This document shows, piece by piece, positions 17,107 through 25,822 of a stretch of 64,000 nucleotides of DNA. Source of the DNA: Phyllobacterium sp. 21LDTY02-6 (GTDB lineage: Bacteria > Pseudomonadota > Alphaproteobacteria > Rhizobiales > Rhizobiaceae); NCBI RefSeq assembly GCF_023554255.2, contig NZ_JAMJWD020000007.1, positions 281,973 through 345,972 of the forward strand, in the 5' to 3' direction. The position numbers and the translations under genes are program-made. The notes under the pieces were generated by a model. The model was not told the origin of the DNA, ran no database searches, and saw nothing but the letters and a program-made list of their open reading frames with translations. How positions within the stretch are numbered: the first letter of the stretch is position 1; the number at the start of each line of letters is the position of its first letter.

Positions 17107-17268
17107 ATGACGACACCTACCGTTCCGCAGGATGTTTACCTCCGTCACGAAAGAGAATGGCAAATGCTGCGCCAGGCTCTGCACAGCAAGCCTGAAACCG
17201 AGAAGAAGCCCGCTTTCGACGCTCCGGCAAAGGCCAACGCGGAAAAGCGCGCCGACCTCGCCCAATAG
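17107..17268 (+). CDS. Small hypothetical protein, 53 residues
   Basis: Short frame starting MTTPTVPQDVYLRHEREWQ and ending in a lysine/alanine-rich tail (KANAEKRADLAQ). GGAG lies about 9 nt upstream of the ATG. Composition is that of a real soluble helical protein (charged, codon use like the neighbours), but no known motif was found. Confidence 0.5.
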   Translation: MTTPTVPQDVYLRHEREWQMLRQALHSKPETEKKPAFDAPAKANAEKRADLAQ

Positions 17269-17413
17269 CCACCGCTATGTTCTGAATCCTGCCACCAGCA
17301 TTGCGCGTTGGTGGCAGGACAGTGATTCCGTGGCACTGGCGGGGGTTCATGAAACCGCCTGCATACAATGAATACCCCCTTCTGCCACCTCCCGCATGCC
17401 GGGCCTCCACCCC

Positions 17414-17518
17414 CTCATGCTGAGCTTGTCGAAGCACGAAGCACGCACGATTTTGATGCAGCGCTCCAGAAAGGGATTGCACAAACGTTGCTGCGCCCTT
17501 CGACAAGCTCAGGATGAG
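17414..17518. repeat. Palindromic repeat element (REP/MITE-like), copy 1
   Basis: Outer arms CTCATGCTGAGCTTGTCGAAG and its near-complement CTTCGACAAGCTCAGGATGAG enclose about 60 bases with GCAGCGCTCC and GGGATTGCAC. The same design occurs at 27103, 27366, 34037, 34249 and 37096. Confidence 0.8.
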
Positions 17519-17678
17519 GGGAAATAGAGTTTTGCAGGGAGGTCGTTCTGCGAGGTTTCTAGCTCACCATGAGGAAGCCCGCGTGGGCACTTGCAGGCTC
17601 GGGTTGAATGAACCGGGAGGATTGCAACGGCATCCCCGCCCCTGCAACACCATCAGCACGCAAAATCCCGACCGGGGT

Positions 17679-17751
17679 TAGTGACCGAACCTGAAGTTCA
17701 TCCGACGCTGCTGCAATAATGTAGTGAACTTCAGATTCGATAGGGTCACTA
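17679..17751. repeat. Nested inverted repeat downstream of bepR
   Basis: Two matching arm pairs: TAGTGACC (17679-17686) with GGTCACTA (17744-17751), and CTGAAGTTCA (17691-17700) with TGAACTTCAG (17725-17734). It forms a 73-base cruciform-capable unit just after the bepR stop, distinct from the other repeat family. Confidence 0.65.
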
Positions 17752-17786
17752 GCAACCACAGTCAGGCGTATTTCAATTCCACCACA

Positions 17787-18374
17787 CTAGTTCGAGCCCG
17801 GCCAGGCGCGCATGGCGATATCGACCAGGCGGTGGATCTCCTCGCGATTCGAACCGCTGGCGGCCTGGACGGCGGTGCCCTGCGACACGGTCAGCAGATA
17901 GCGCGCGAGGTCCTCGGCATTGCAGTCGGCGGGAAGATCGCCTTCGCGCTTGGAACGTTCGAAGCGCCGCGCCAGCGCCTTCTGCCCCATCTGCCGCTTT
18001 TCGATGATCGTCTTCTGGATCGCCTCGGCCGCATCGCTGCAGGCCATGGCGGCGTTCACGCCGAGGCAGCCGCTCGGATTGTACTCGCAGGTCTGCGCAT
18101 CGGCAAAGCCGTAAAGCACGGCCCGCGCGACGCTGCGCGCATCCGGCAGTTCCAATGCCTTCCAGAAAAAGGCCATGTAATTCTGTTCGTAGCGCTCCAG
18201 CGCCATGCGGAAGAGCTCTTCCTTGTTGCCGAAAGTTCCGTAAAGGCTGGGCTTGGTGATGCCCATGCTATCGGTCAGATCCGTGATGGACGTTCCTTCG
18301 TAACCCTTACGCCAGAACAGTTCCAGGGCAGTCTGCAGAGCATCGTCCGCATCAAATTCCCTTGGCCGTCCCAT
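17787..18374 (-). CDS. bepR: TetR-family repressor of the adjacent RND efflux operon (BepR-like)
   Basis: 195-residue regulator with an N-terminal TetR helix-turn-helix (GYEGTSITDLTDSMGITKPSLYGTFGNKEELF, residues about 24-56) and a C-terminal ligand domain. It is divergent from an MFP/RND pair, exactly the Brucella bepR-bepD-bepE arrangement, where BepR represses bepDE. Two palindromes TATACCGnnCGGTATA lie between the genes. A GGGAG 9 nt before the ATG is the ribosome binding site. Cys residues in the ligand domain (QTCEY, GCLGVNAAMAC) could respond to ligand, but this is inference. Confidence 0.85.
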   Translation of the reverse strand: MGRPREFDADDALQTALELFWRKGYEGTSITDLTDSMGITKPSLYGTFGNKEELFRMALERYEQNYMAFFWKALELPDARSVARAVLYGFADAQTCEYNPSGCLGVNAAMACSDAAEAIQKTIIEKRQMGQKALARRFERSKREGDLPADCNAEDLARYLLTVSQGTAVQAASGSNREEIHRLVDIAMRAWPGSN

Positions 18375-18396
18375 TGGACAACACTCCCTAAATATT

Positions 18397-18472
18397 TATA
18401 CCGCTCGGTATAAAATCCATTGACAGCTGCCGTCTCGCAGCCTTATATCGCCGTTCTATACCGATCGGTATG
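18397..18472 (+). promoter_or_regulatory. bepD promoter with two TetR operators
   Basis: A strong promoter, TTGACA (18420-18425), 17-base spacer, TTATAT (18443-18448), is bracketed by two copies of one palindrome: TATACCGCTCGGTATA at 18397-18412 and TATACCGATCGGTATG at 18457-18472. The first also overlies the bepR promoter region, the second covers the expected bepD transcription start. Confidence 0.8.
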
Positions 18473-18552
18473 GATCGTCAATGATCGAATTCGCGCATCG
18501 AATTCAACCACGCCATCCTCCCAATGGCTGAAATTCAAGCAGGATGACCACG

Positions 18553-19776
18553 ATGTCAATCAGCACTTCAAAAAGAAACCTTGCCATAGGCGGTCTCGTT
18601 TTGGCGCTTGGCCTTGCCGCCGGCACCCAATATCTCGACCTGAGCCAGAGCCGGGCCGAAGGCGAGCAGCAGCAATCCGCGCAGCCGCAGGCGACGCCCG
18701 TTTCGGTTGCTGTCGTCCAGCCGCAGCGCATAACGCGCTGGAGCGAATTCTCCGGCCGTCTCGAGGCGGTGGACCAGGTGGAGCTGCGCTCGCGGGTGGC
18801 GGGCGCCGTCCAGTCCATCCATTTCAAGGAAGGCTCGATCGTGCAGAAGGACGATCTCCTGGTAAAGATCGACCCTGCGCCCTATGAGGCGGAAGTCGCC
18901 CGGGCAAAGGCGCAGGTAAGCTCGGCCGAATCGCGCCTCTCCCTCGCCCGCAACGAACTGGAACGCGGCAAGCGGCTCATCGATTCCCGCACCGTATCGC
19001 AGAGCGATTACGATCAGCGGTTGAATGTGCAGGCCGGCGCCCTCGCCGATCTCGAAGCGGCCAAGGCGGTGCTGAAGACCGCGATGCTCAACCTCGAATA
19101 TACGGATATCCGCGCGCCGATCACCGGCCGCGTCGGCCGCATCGAGGTGACGCAGGGCAATCTGATCTCCGCCGGGCCGACGTCGCCGGTCCTCACCACG
19201 CTGGTGTCGATCAGCCCGATCTATGCAAGCTTCGAGGCTGACGAGGATGTCGTGGCATCGGCGCTGGCCGAACTGCCGGAAGGTCTCAACAGCCGGGATT
19301 TCGTCGGCCGCATCCCGGTGCGCATGGATGTTCACACCCAGAAGGACCTTACCGGCACGCTGCAATTGATCAATAACAGCGTTGGCGCGGCCAGCGGCAC
19401 GGTGCAGGTGCGCGCGGTGTTCGACAATCCGGATGGACGGCTGATCCCGGGCCAGTTCGCCAAGGTCCGCATGGGCCAGGCGACCGAGCGCGAGGAACTG
19501 CTGGTGGACGAAAAGGCCGTCGGCACCGACCAGAACAAGAAGTTCGTGCTGGTGGTCAATCCCGAAAACGTCGCCGAATACCGCGAAATCAGCCTTGGCG
19601 GCCAGGCAAAAGGCCTGCGCATCGTCACGGCCGGGCTGAGCGCCGACGAGAAGGTCGTCGTCAACGGCCTGCAGCGCATCCGCCCCGGCGCGCTGGTGCA
19701 ACCGGAAATGGTAGCCATGGGCGGTGACGGCACGCAGATGCAGGCCCAGGCCGACCAGGCGAAGCTGAAACAATAA
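18553..19776 (+). CDS. bepD: RND efflux membrane fusion protein (BepD-like)
   Basis: 407-residue periplasmic adaptor that links the inner-membrane pump to an outer-membrane channel (TolC-type, not in this window). It has an N-terminal hydrophobic anchor (NLAIGGLVLALGLAAGTQYLDL), the first lipoyl half (VSVAVVQPQRITRWSEFSGRLEAVDQVELRSRV), an alpha-hairpin (residues about 100-175, AKAQVSSAESRLSLARNELERG), the second lipoyl half (YTDIRAPITGRVGRIEV) and beta-barrel and membrane-proximal domains to the end. I prefer the ATG at 18553 because AGGA lies 9 nt upstream; an ATG at 18544 overlaps that site. Part of bepDE with a hairpin in between. Confidence 0.9.
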   Translation: MSISTSKRNLAIGGLVLALGLAAGTQYLDLSQSRAEGEQQQSAQPQATPVSVAVVQPQRITRWSEFSGRLEAVDQVELRSRVAGAVQSIHFKEGSIVQKDDLLVKIDPAPYEAEVARAKAQVSSAESRLSLARNELERGKRLIDSRTVSQSDYDQRLNVQAGALADLEAAKAVLKTAMLNLEYTDIRAPITGRVGRIEVTQGNLISAGPTSPVLTTLVSISPIYASFEADEDVVASALAELPEGLNSRDFVGRIPVRMDVHTQKDLTGTLQLINNSVGAASGTVQVRAVFDNPDGRLIPGQFAKVRMGQATEREELLVDEKAVGTDQNKKFVLVVNPENVAEYREISLGGQAKGLRIVTAGLSADEKVVVNGLQRIRPGALVQPEMVAMGGDGTQMQAQADQAKLKQ

Positions 19777-19782
19777 GCGATT

Positions 19783-19821
19783 GCGCCGCAGCTTCCGATG
19801 AAGCTGCGGCGCTTGCTTTTC
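19783..19821 (+). terminator. Hairpin with T-rich tail between bepD and bepE
   Basis: Perfect 13-bp stem (19783-19795 with 19800-19812), CGAT loop, then TTGCTTTTC. It starts 6 bases after the bepD stop and 77 bases before bepE, so it lies inside the expected operon and could cause partial termination. Confidence 0.75.
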
Positions 19822-19888
19822 AAAATCCCGCGCATTTCGCCTGCATCAGGAAGATGGGGCGCATGTGCTCATAGGCAGGTAAATTGCT

Positions 19889-22800
19889 ATGAACATCTCC
19901 AATTTCTTCATCGACCGCCCGGTCTTCGCCGGCGTTCTCTCCTTCGTCATCTTCCTCGGCGGCTTGATAGCGCTGACGGCGATGCCGGTTTCCGAATATC
20001 CCGACGTCGTGCCGCCTTCGGTGGTGGTGCGCGCTCAATATCCAGGCGCCAATCCGAAAGTCATCGCCGAAACGGTGGCGACGCCGATGGAAGAGGCGAT
20101 CAACGGCGTCGAAGGCATGCTCTACATGGGCAGCCAGGCGACGTCCGACGGCCAGCTGACGCTCACCGTCACCTTCGCCCTCGGCACCGACCCGGACAAG
20201 GCGCAGCAGCTGGTGCAGAACCGCGTCTCCCAGGCCGAGCCGCGCCTGCCGGAAGAGGTGCGCGCGCTCGGCATCACCACGGTCAAGAGTTCGCCGGACC
20301 TGATGCTCGTCGTCAACCTGATCTCGCCCAATGACCGCTACGACGTCACCTACCTGCGCAATTACGCGCTGATCAACGTCAAGGACCGGCTGGCCCGCAT
20401 CGATGGCGTCGGCGACGTGCAATTGTTCGGCTCGGGCGATTATTCCATGCGCGTCTGGCTCGATCCGCAGAAGACCGCCGAGCTCGGCCTTTCGGCCACG
20501 GATGTGCTGAACGAGATCCGTGCGCAGAACGTGCAGGCTGCGGCCGGCACCATCGGCGCGTCGCCCAATGAAAACAGCGTGAACCTGCAATTGTCGGTCA
20601 ATGCCCAGGGCCGCCTCCAGACGGAGGAGGAATTCGGGCAGATCATCGTCAAGACGGCGGCCAATGGCGCCATCACGCATCTGCGCGACATTGCCCGCAT
20701 CGAGCTCGGCTCGGCGCAATATTCGCTGCGTTCGCTGCTGGACAACAAGTCGGCGGTGGCCGTTCCGGTGTTCCAGGCGCCGGGTTCCAATGCGATCCAG
20801 ATCGCCGACCAGGTCCGCAAGGTCATGGAAGAGGTCAAGCTGACCATGCCCGAGGGCGTGGATTATCGCATCGTCTACGACACGACCCAGTTCGTGCGCG
20901 CCTCCATCGAGGCCGTCGTCCACACGCTGCTCGAAGCGGTGGTGCTGGTGGTGCTGGTGGTCATCCTGTTCCTGCAGACATGGCGCGCCTCGATCATCCC
21001 GCTCATCGCCGTGCCCGTATCCATCGTCGGCACCTTCGCGGTGATGCATCTTTTCGGCTTCTCGGTGAATGCGCTGAGCCTTTTCGGCCTCGTTCTCGCC
21101 ATCGGCATCGTGGTCGACGACGCGATCGTGGTCGTCGAGAATGTCGAGCGCAACATCGAGAACGGCCTGGCGCCAAGACAGGCGACCATCCAGGCCATGA
21201 GGGAAGTTTCCGGCCCGATCATCGCCATCGCGCTCGTGCTGGTGGCCGTGTTCGTTCCGCTCGCCTTCATCAGCGGCCTGACCGGCCAGTTCTACCGGCA
21301 ATTCGCGCTGACGATCGCCATCTCGACGGTCATCTCGGCGTTCAATTCGCTGACGCTCTCCCCGGCCCTGGCCGCGCTGCTGCTGAAGGGCCATGACCAG
21401 CCGAAGGATGTGCTGACGCGCTTCATGGATCGCTGGCTCGGCTGGCTGTTCCGCGGTTTCAACACCATGTTCACGCGCGGCGCCAATGGCTATAGCCGAG
21501 GCGTGCGCGGCGTCATCTCACGCAAGACGGTGATGATGGGCGTCTATCTCGTGCTCATCGCGACGACGGCGCTGCTGTTCCGCGCCGTGCCCGGCGGCTT
21601 CGTGCCGCCGCAGGACAAGCAATATCTGGTCGGCTTCACCCAATTGCCCGATGGCGCCACGCTCGACCGCACGGAGGCCGTGGTGCGCCGCATCGGCGAC
21701 ATGGCGCTGGCCATTCCCGGCGTCGAAAGCACCATCGCCTTCCCCGGCCTTTCCATCGCCGGCTTCACCAACAGCTCGAATGCCGGCGTGGTCTTCGTCT
21801 CGCTCAAGCCATTCGAGGAACGCACGACGCCGGAACTGAGCGCCGGCGCCATTGCCATGGCGCTCAACCAGCAATTGGGCGGCATCCAGGAATCCTTCAG
21901 CGCCGTATTCCCGCCGCCCCCGGTGCAGGGTCTCGGTTCGATCGGCGGCTTCAAGCTGCAGATCGAGGATCGCAACGGCCTCGGCTATGAGGCGCTCGAT
22001 GCGGCCACCAAGGCGTTCCTCGCCAAGGCGGCAGAGGCGCCGGAACTGACGGGGCTGTTCACCAGCTACCAGATCAATGTCCCGCAGCTCTATGCCGATG
22101 TCGATCGTGCCAAGGCGCGCCAGCTGAATGTTTCCCTGCCGGAGATATTCAACACGCTGCAGATCTATCTCGGCTCGGTCTATGTCAATGATTTCAACAA
22201 GTTCGGCCGCACCTACTCGGTGCGCATGCAGGCGGAATCCAATTTCCGCGCCAAGGCCGAAGACATAGGCGACCTGAAGGTCCGCTCCGGCTCGGGCGAG
22301 ATGATCCCGCTTTCGGCGCTGCTCAACGTCTCTTCCACGGCGGGACCAGAACGCGCGCAGCGCTATAATGGCTTCCTTTCCGCCGATGTGAACGGCAATG
22401 CGGCGCCCGGCTTCTCTTCCGGCCAGGCGCGGGCGGCGGTCGAAAAGATCGCGGCGGAGACCCTCCCCGCCGGCATAGGCTTCGAATGGACGGAACTGAC
22501 CTATCAGGAGATCATCGCGGGCAATTCCGCCTACTGGATCTTCCCGCTGTCGATCCTGCTGGTCTTCCTCGTGCTCGCGGCGCAATATGAAAGCCTGTCG
22601 CTGCCGCTGTCGATCGTCATGATCGTCCCCCTCGCCTTGCTGGCCGCACTGTTCGGCGTCTGGCTGACTGCGGGCGACAATAATGTCTTCACGCAGATCG
22701 GCCTCATCGTCCTTGTCGGCCTGTCGGCGAAGAATGCGATCCTGATCGTCGAATTCGCGCGCGAGCTCGAATTTGCGGGAGCAACGCCGTTCAAGGCCGT

Positions 22801-23104
22801 GGTCGAGGCCAGCCGGCTGCGCCTGCGGCCGATCCTGATGACGTCGCTCGCCTTCATCATGGGCGTGGTGCCGCTCGTCACGTCCACGGGTGCCGGCGCC
22901 GAGATGCGCAGCGCCATGGGCGTCGCGGTTTTCTCCGGCATGATCGGGGTGACGCTGTTCGGCCTGTTCATGACGCCGGTGTTCTATGTGCTCGTCCGCT
23001 CGCTCACCGGCAACCGTGCGCTGAAGCATCATGGCAGCCATTTCGATGGCGAAACCGGCCACAATTCCGGCGTTATCGCGCCGAGCCCCGCCCCGGCGGA
23101 ATAG
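19889..23104 (+). CDS. bepE: RND multidrug efflux pump, HAE1 family (BepE-like)
   Basis: 1071-residue inner-membrane drug/proton antiporter of the AcrB type. The start MNISNFFIDRPVFAGVLSF is the family N-terminus. Proton relay aspartates Asp410 and Asp411 lie in TM4 (GIVVDDAIVVVENV). Two large periplasmic loops and 12 transmembrane segments are present, and the second half repeats the pattern (LIVLVGLSAKNAILIVEFA). Full length, no frameshift. In Brucella, BepDE exports dyes, detergents and deoxycholate; a similar role is inferred. A GGCAGG lies about 10 nt before the ATG. Confidence 0.92.
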   Translation: MNISNFFIDRPVFAGVLSFVIFLGGLIALTAMPVSEYPDVVPPSVVVRAQYPGANPKVIAETVATPMEEAINGVEGMLYMGSQATSDGQLTLTVTFALGTDPDKAQQLVQNRVSQAEPRLPEEVRALGITTVKSSPDLMLVVNLISPNDRYDVTYLRNYALINVKDRLARIDGVGDVQLFGSGDYSMRVWLDPQKTAELGLSATDVLNEIRAQNVQAAAGTIGASPNENSVNLQLSVNAQGRLQTEEEFGQIIVKTAANGAITHLRDIARIELGSAQYSLRSLLDNKSAVAVPVFQAPGSNAIQIADQVRKVMEEVKLTMPEGVDYRIVYDTTQFVRASIEAVVHTLLEAVVLVVLVVILFLQTWRASIIPLIAVPVSIVGTFAVMHLFGFSVNALSLFGLVLAIGIVVDDAIVVVENVERNIENGLAPRQATIQAMREVSGPIIAIALVLVAVFVPLAFISGLTGQFYRQFALTIAISTVISAFNSLTLSPALAALLLKGHDQPKDVLTRFMDRWLGWLFRGFNTMFTRGANGYSRGVRGVISRKTVMMGVYLVLIATTALLFRAVPGGFVPPQDKQYLVGFTQLPDGATLDRTEAVVRRIGDMALAIPGVESTIAFPGLSIAGFTNSSNAGVVFVSLKPFEERTTPELSAGAIAMALNQQLGGIQESFSAVFPPPPVQGLGSIGGFKLQIEDRNGLGYEALDAATKAFLAKAAEAPELTGLFTSYQINVPQLYADVDRAKARQLNVSLPEIFNTLQIYLGSVYVNDFNKFGRTYSVRMQAESNFRAKAEDIGDLKVRSGSGEMIPLSALLNVSSTAGPERAQRYNGFLSADVNGNAAPGFSSGQARAAVEKIAAETLPAGIGFEWTELTYQEIIAGNSAYWIFPLSILLVFLVLAAQYESLSLPLSIVMIVPLALLAALFGVWLTAGDNNVFTQIGLIVLVGLSAKNAILIVEFARELEFAGATPFKAVVEASRLRLRPILMTSLAFIMGVVPLVTSTGAGAEMRSAMGVAVFSGMIGVTLFGLFMTPVFYVLVRSLTGNRALKHHGSHFDGETGHNSGVIAPSPAPAE

Positions 23105-23110
23105 CAATCC

Positions 23111-23145
23111 GGGCAGCGCGGCGGCTGGTGCCAGCCGCGCTGCCC
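23111..23145 (+). terminator. Strong hairpin after bepE
   Basis: GGGCAGCGCGG at 23111-23121 pairs with CCGCGCTGCCC at 23135-23145, with an inner CTGG/CCAG stem. It lacks a T-run, so it may stabilise the mRNA 3' end or act with Rho. Confidence 0.5.
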
Positions 23146-23345
23146 TCGCCTAAACCACTGAATACAGCGGTGATTTCGACGCACCGCCCGCATCTTTCCC
23201 ACAGCTTCCAGTTATTTTTCCGTGGGTGCATTTTTTGGGTGACAAAACATTGCACCGTGTTACATTCATGTGACCAAGCCGAATATCGGCCTAACGATCA
23301 TGACCACCGGCGCTATGCAGGGGGTCGTCAAATCGGGAGATGCAG

Positions 23346-23471
23346 ATGCCAAGCTTTGCTGCTGCCAATGACAACCGCAAGATCAGCGATGGGTTCGTTC
23401 CGCTTGTGAGCTTCCTGCTCGGAACACAGATTGTCGCCGCGCTGCTTTTGACCGTACCGAACTGGTACTGA
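23346..23471 (+). CDS. Small membrane protein, 41 residues
   Basis: Frame MPSFAAANDNRKISDGFVP followed by a hydrophobic segment (LVSFLLGTQIVAALLLTVP) and NWY stop. GGGAG lies 8 nt upstream of the ATG. One transmembrane helix with a polar N-terminus. No homologue is recognised; the combination of a good start site and a membrane helix makes it likely to be real. Confidence 0.55.
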   Translation: MPSFAAANDNRKISDGFVPLVSFLLGTQIVAALLLTVPNWY

Positions 23472-23634
23472 GATGGCCCGCCCCTGCCGCATGGCGGGGC
23501 GCTTCTGTCGCGCGAGCGTTTCCGCTCTAAAACAACCTCCGGTAGGTTGCAGCGACTTTTCCGATGGATCATAACATTGCCCAGGCATAAACTATGCGCA
23601 GGACATTCCAGATGTCGCGCAATGGAGTTAGGGC

Positions 23635-23895
23635 ATGAGAGCACTGGCGGCCGCGATCCTGATATCATCGGCATTCCTGGCCGGTTGTACGACGATCACG
23701 CCTGAGGAACAACGGGCGATCGACAGCCGCACCTGCCTGTCCTATGGCTTCAAGCGCAAGACCGATGCCTATTCCACCTGCCTGCTGCAGCTGGAACTGG
23801 ACCGCCGCGCCGAGCGACGGTCCAGGTTCGAACAGATGCAGTATAGGAACCAGCCCATGCTGCTCCATGGCGGCTATCGCCCCCTCTGGTGGTAA
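23635..23895 (+). CDS. Small lipoprotein
   Basis: 86-residue protein with a clear lipobox: MRALAAAILISSAFLAGC, Cys18 being the lipidation site, followed by TTITPEEQRAID. The mature part has two more cysteines (RTCLSYGF, STCLLQLEL) and a very basic region (RRAERRSRFEQ). The pattern DxxTCxxYG(F) with a second Cys is seen in several small rhizobial lipoproteins of unknown role. Confidence 0.7.
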   Translation: MRALAAAILISSAFLAGCTTITPEEQRAIDSRTCLSYGFKRKTDAYSTCLLQLELDRRAERRSRFEQMQYRNQPMLLHGGYRPLWW

Positions 23896-23911
23896 GCCGG
23901 GAAGCCCGAAC

Positions 23912-24469
23912 TTAGCGCACCCAGACGACGCGGCGCGAATCGTTCTCCACCAGCGCCGGCCGGTCATCCACATAGACGTAGGAATAGCCCGGCTCGTCCG
24001 GCACCCTGACCAGCGGCACATCGGCCGGGATCACCGTTCCGGTGGTCAATTCGCCCTCATAGACGATGGGGTCCGTCGGGTGTCTCTCGATATAGGTCAC
24101 CACTTCAGCCGGGATTTCTGATGCCGGGATTTCAGGGGCCGGAACTTCGGGGCCGGCATTCGGGCCTTCGGTATAATAGACCACCTGGCGGTTTTCCATC
24201 GATACGATCACCGGGTGCCCGTCGACATAGATATAGCCATAGCCCGGGCTTTCGGGGATAGGCCGCAGGGTCACCGTGTCGGGCACGACATAGCCCTGGC
24301 TGATATCGTCCTCGATCACCACCGGATCGGCCGGATTTTCGATCACATAGTCGCGGGCCGATTGGGGCACCTCGACGAGCACGGTGTCCTGCGCCATGGC
24401 AAAGCCAGACGCGGCAAGACCGGACGTGGCGATAAGCGCCGCCGCCGTTAACATAAGAGCCTTTTTCAT
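23912..24469 (-). CDS. DUF1236-type exported protein
   Basis: 185-residue secreted protein. A signal peptide (MKKALMLTAAALIATSGLAASGFAMA) precedes two DUF1236-like repeats, each containing an aromatic strand pair: GYGYIYVDGHPVIVSMENRQVV and GYSYVYVDDRPALVENDSRRVV, with a Pro/Glu-rich linker (PAPEIPASEIPAE) between. Such proteins are common in the periplasm of Rhizobiales and have no assigned function. Runs tail to tail with the small lipoprotein gene. Confidence 0.75.
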   Translation of the reverse strand: MKKALMLTAAALIATSGLAASGFAMAQDTVLVEVPQSARDYVIENPADPVVIEDDISQGYVVPDTVTLRPIPESPGYGYIYVDGHPVIVSMENRQVVYYTEGPNAGPEVPAPEIPASEIPAEVVTYIERHPTDPIVYEGELTTGTVIPADVPLVRVPDEPGYSYVYVDDRPALVENDSRRVVWVR

Positions 24470-24718
24470 TTTCAGCCTCTCTTTCGAGTTTGCGTCCCAA
24501 TGGCTGAAACAACCGGCCAGCGGATCATTGGTTCCGTCCGCGGCCATCACACTTGATGAAACGGCCCGTAACATTCCGCTCCCGCATCCGCCCCAGCATT
24601 CCAATTGGGCAAGCCCGATGGGAGAAGTCGGCGACAGGAAAAAAATCACCTGCGACCTGATGACGGGGCGCACAAGTTTTGCTTTCCCGCCGCATAAAAA
24701 CTGCTATCCGTTGCAGCC

Positions 24719-25822
24719 ATGGAACCGAAGCTTACCCCCCTTATCGACAGCCTGCCCTCCACCGTTCCCTTCGTCGGACCGGAGGCACTGGAGCGACGAC
24801 GCGGCAGCGCTTTCCGTGCGCGGCTCGGCGCCAATGAAAACGGCTTCGGACCGGCGCCATCGGTGATCGCGGCCATTTGCGACGATGCGGGCAATGCCTG
24901 GAAATATGCCGATCCGGAGAATTTCGAGCTCAAGCATGCCCTCGCCCGCAAGCACGGCGTGGACGCGGCCAATATCGTCGTCGGCGAAGGCGTGGACGCG
25001 CTGCTCGGCCTTGCCGTCCGCCAATATGTCACGGCCGGAACGACCGTGGTGACCTCGCTCGGCGCCTACCCGACGTTCAATTTCCATGTCGCCGGTTTCG
25101 GCGGGCGGCTCGTCACCGTCCCCTATCGCCGCGACCGCGAGGATCTTGGCGCGCTCCTGCAGGCGGTGAAGCGCGAAAATGCGCCGCTGGTCTATTTTTC
25201 CAATCCGGACAATCCGATGGGCACATGGTGGGAGGCCAGCGACGTGCAGGCCTTCATCGAGGCGCTGCCCGCAACCACCATGCTGATCCTCGACGAGGCC
25301 TATACCGAGACCGCGCCGGATACGGCGCGGCCGGCGCTCGACATATCGCGGCCCAATGTGCTGCGCATGCGCACCTTTTCCAAGGCCTATGGCCTGGCGG
25401 GCATGCGCTGCGGCTATGCGATCGGCGCCGAAAGGCAGATCGCCGCCTTCGACAAGGTGCGCAACCATTTCGGCATGAACAGGCTGACGCAGATTGCCGC
25501 CCTCGCCGCGCTGGAGGACCAGGACTATCTCCGCGACGTCTGCGACCGCATTGCCGAGGGCCGCGACCGGATCAGCGCCATCGCCGCCGCCAATGGCCTC
25601 GGCCCGATTGCCTCGGCGACCAATTTCGTGACCATCGATTGCCGCCGCGATGGCGCCTTTGCGCTCGCCGTGCTCAATGCGCTGGCCGAGCGCGACATAT
25701 TCGTGCGCAAGCCGGCGGCGCCGGTGCTCGACCGCTGCATTCGCGTCAGCGTCGGACCCGCCGCCGAACTCGACCTTTTCGCCGAGGAACTGCCCGACGC
25801 GCTGCGGCGGGCGGCGGGGTGA
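24719..25822 (+). CDS. Pyridoxal-phosphate aminotransferase, histidinol-phosphate aminotransferase-like
   Basis: 367-residue fold-type I aminotransferase. PLP-binding features are the Asn/Asp pattern FSNPDNPMGTW, LDEAYTETAPD, and the Schiff-base lysine in RTFSKAYGLAGMRCGYAIG; the substrate-phosphate or carboxylate Arg lies near CIRVSVG. The N-terminal LGANENGFGPAPSV matches the HisC subclass. There is no his operon here, so it may act as an aromatic or other HisC-like aminotransferase rather than the histidine pathway enzyme. Translation starts at ATG 24719 without a strong ribosome binding site. Confidence 0.82.
   Translation: MEPKLTPLIDSLPSTVPFVGPEALERRRGSAFRARLGANENGFGPAPSVIAAICDDAGNAWKYADPENFELKHALARKHGVDAANIVVGEGVDALLGLAVRQYVTAGTTVVTSLGAYPTFNFHVAGFGGRLVTVPYRRDREDLGALLQAVKRENAPLVYFSNPDNPMGTWWEASDVQAFIEALPATTMLILDEAYTETAPDTARPALDISRPNVLRMRTFSKAYGLAGMRCGYAIGAERQIAAFDKVRNHFGMNRLTQIAALAALEDQDYLRDVCDRIAEGRDRISAIAAANGLGPIASATNFVTIDCRRDGAFALAVLNALAERDIFVRKPAAPVLDRCIRVSVGPAAELDLFAEELPDALRRAAG

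Larger units (their letters stand above)
17269..17786. other. Gene-free repeat-bearing gap before bepR
   Basis: 518 bases without a supported gene between the 53-residue protein and the bepR stop. It contains a copy of the 100-bp palindromic element (17414-17518) and a separate nested palindrome (17679-17751). Confidence 0.55.

Noticed and set aside
19820..21394. Long minus-strand open frame (524 codons) opposite bepE
   Set aside because: Composition (His, Asp, Arg rich) is that of an antisense shadow of a GC-rich gene; bepE on the plus strand is unambiguous.
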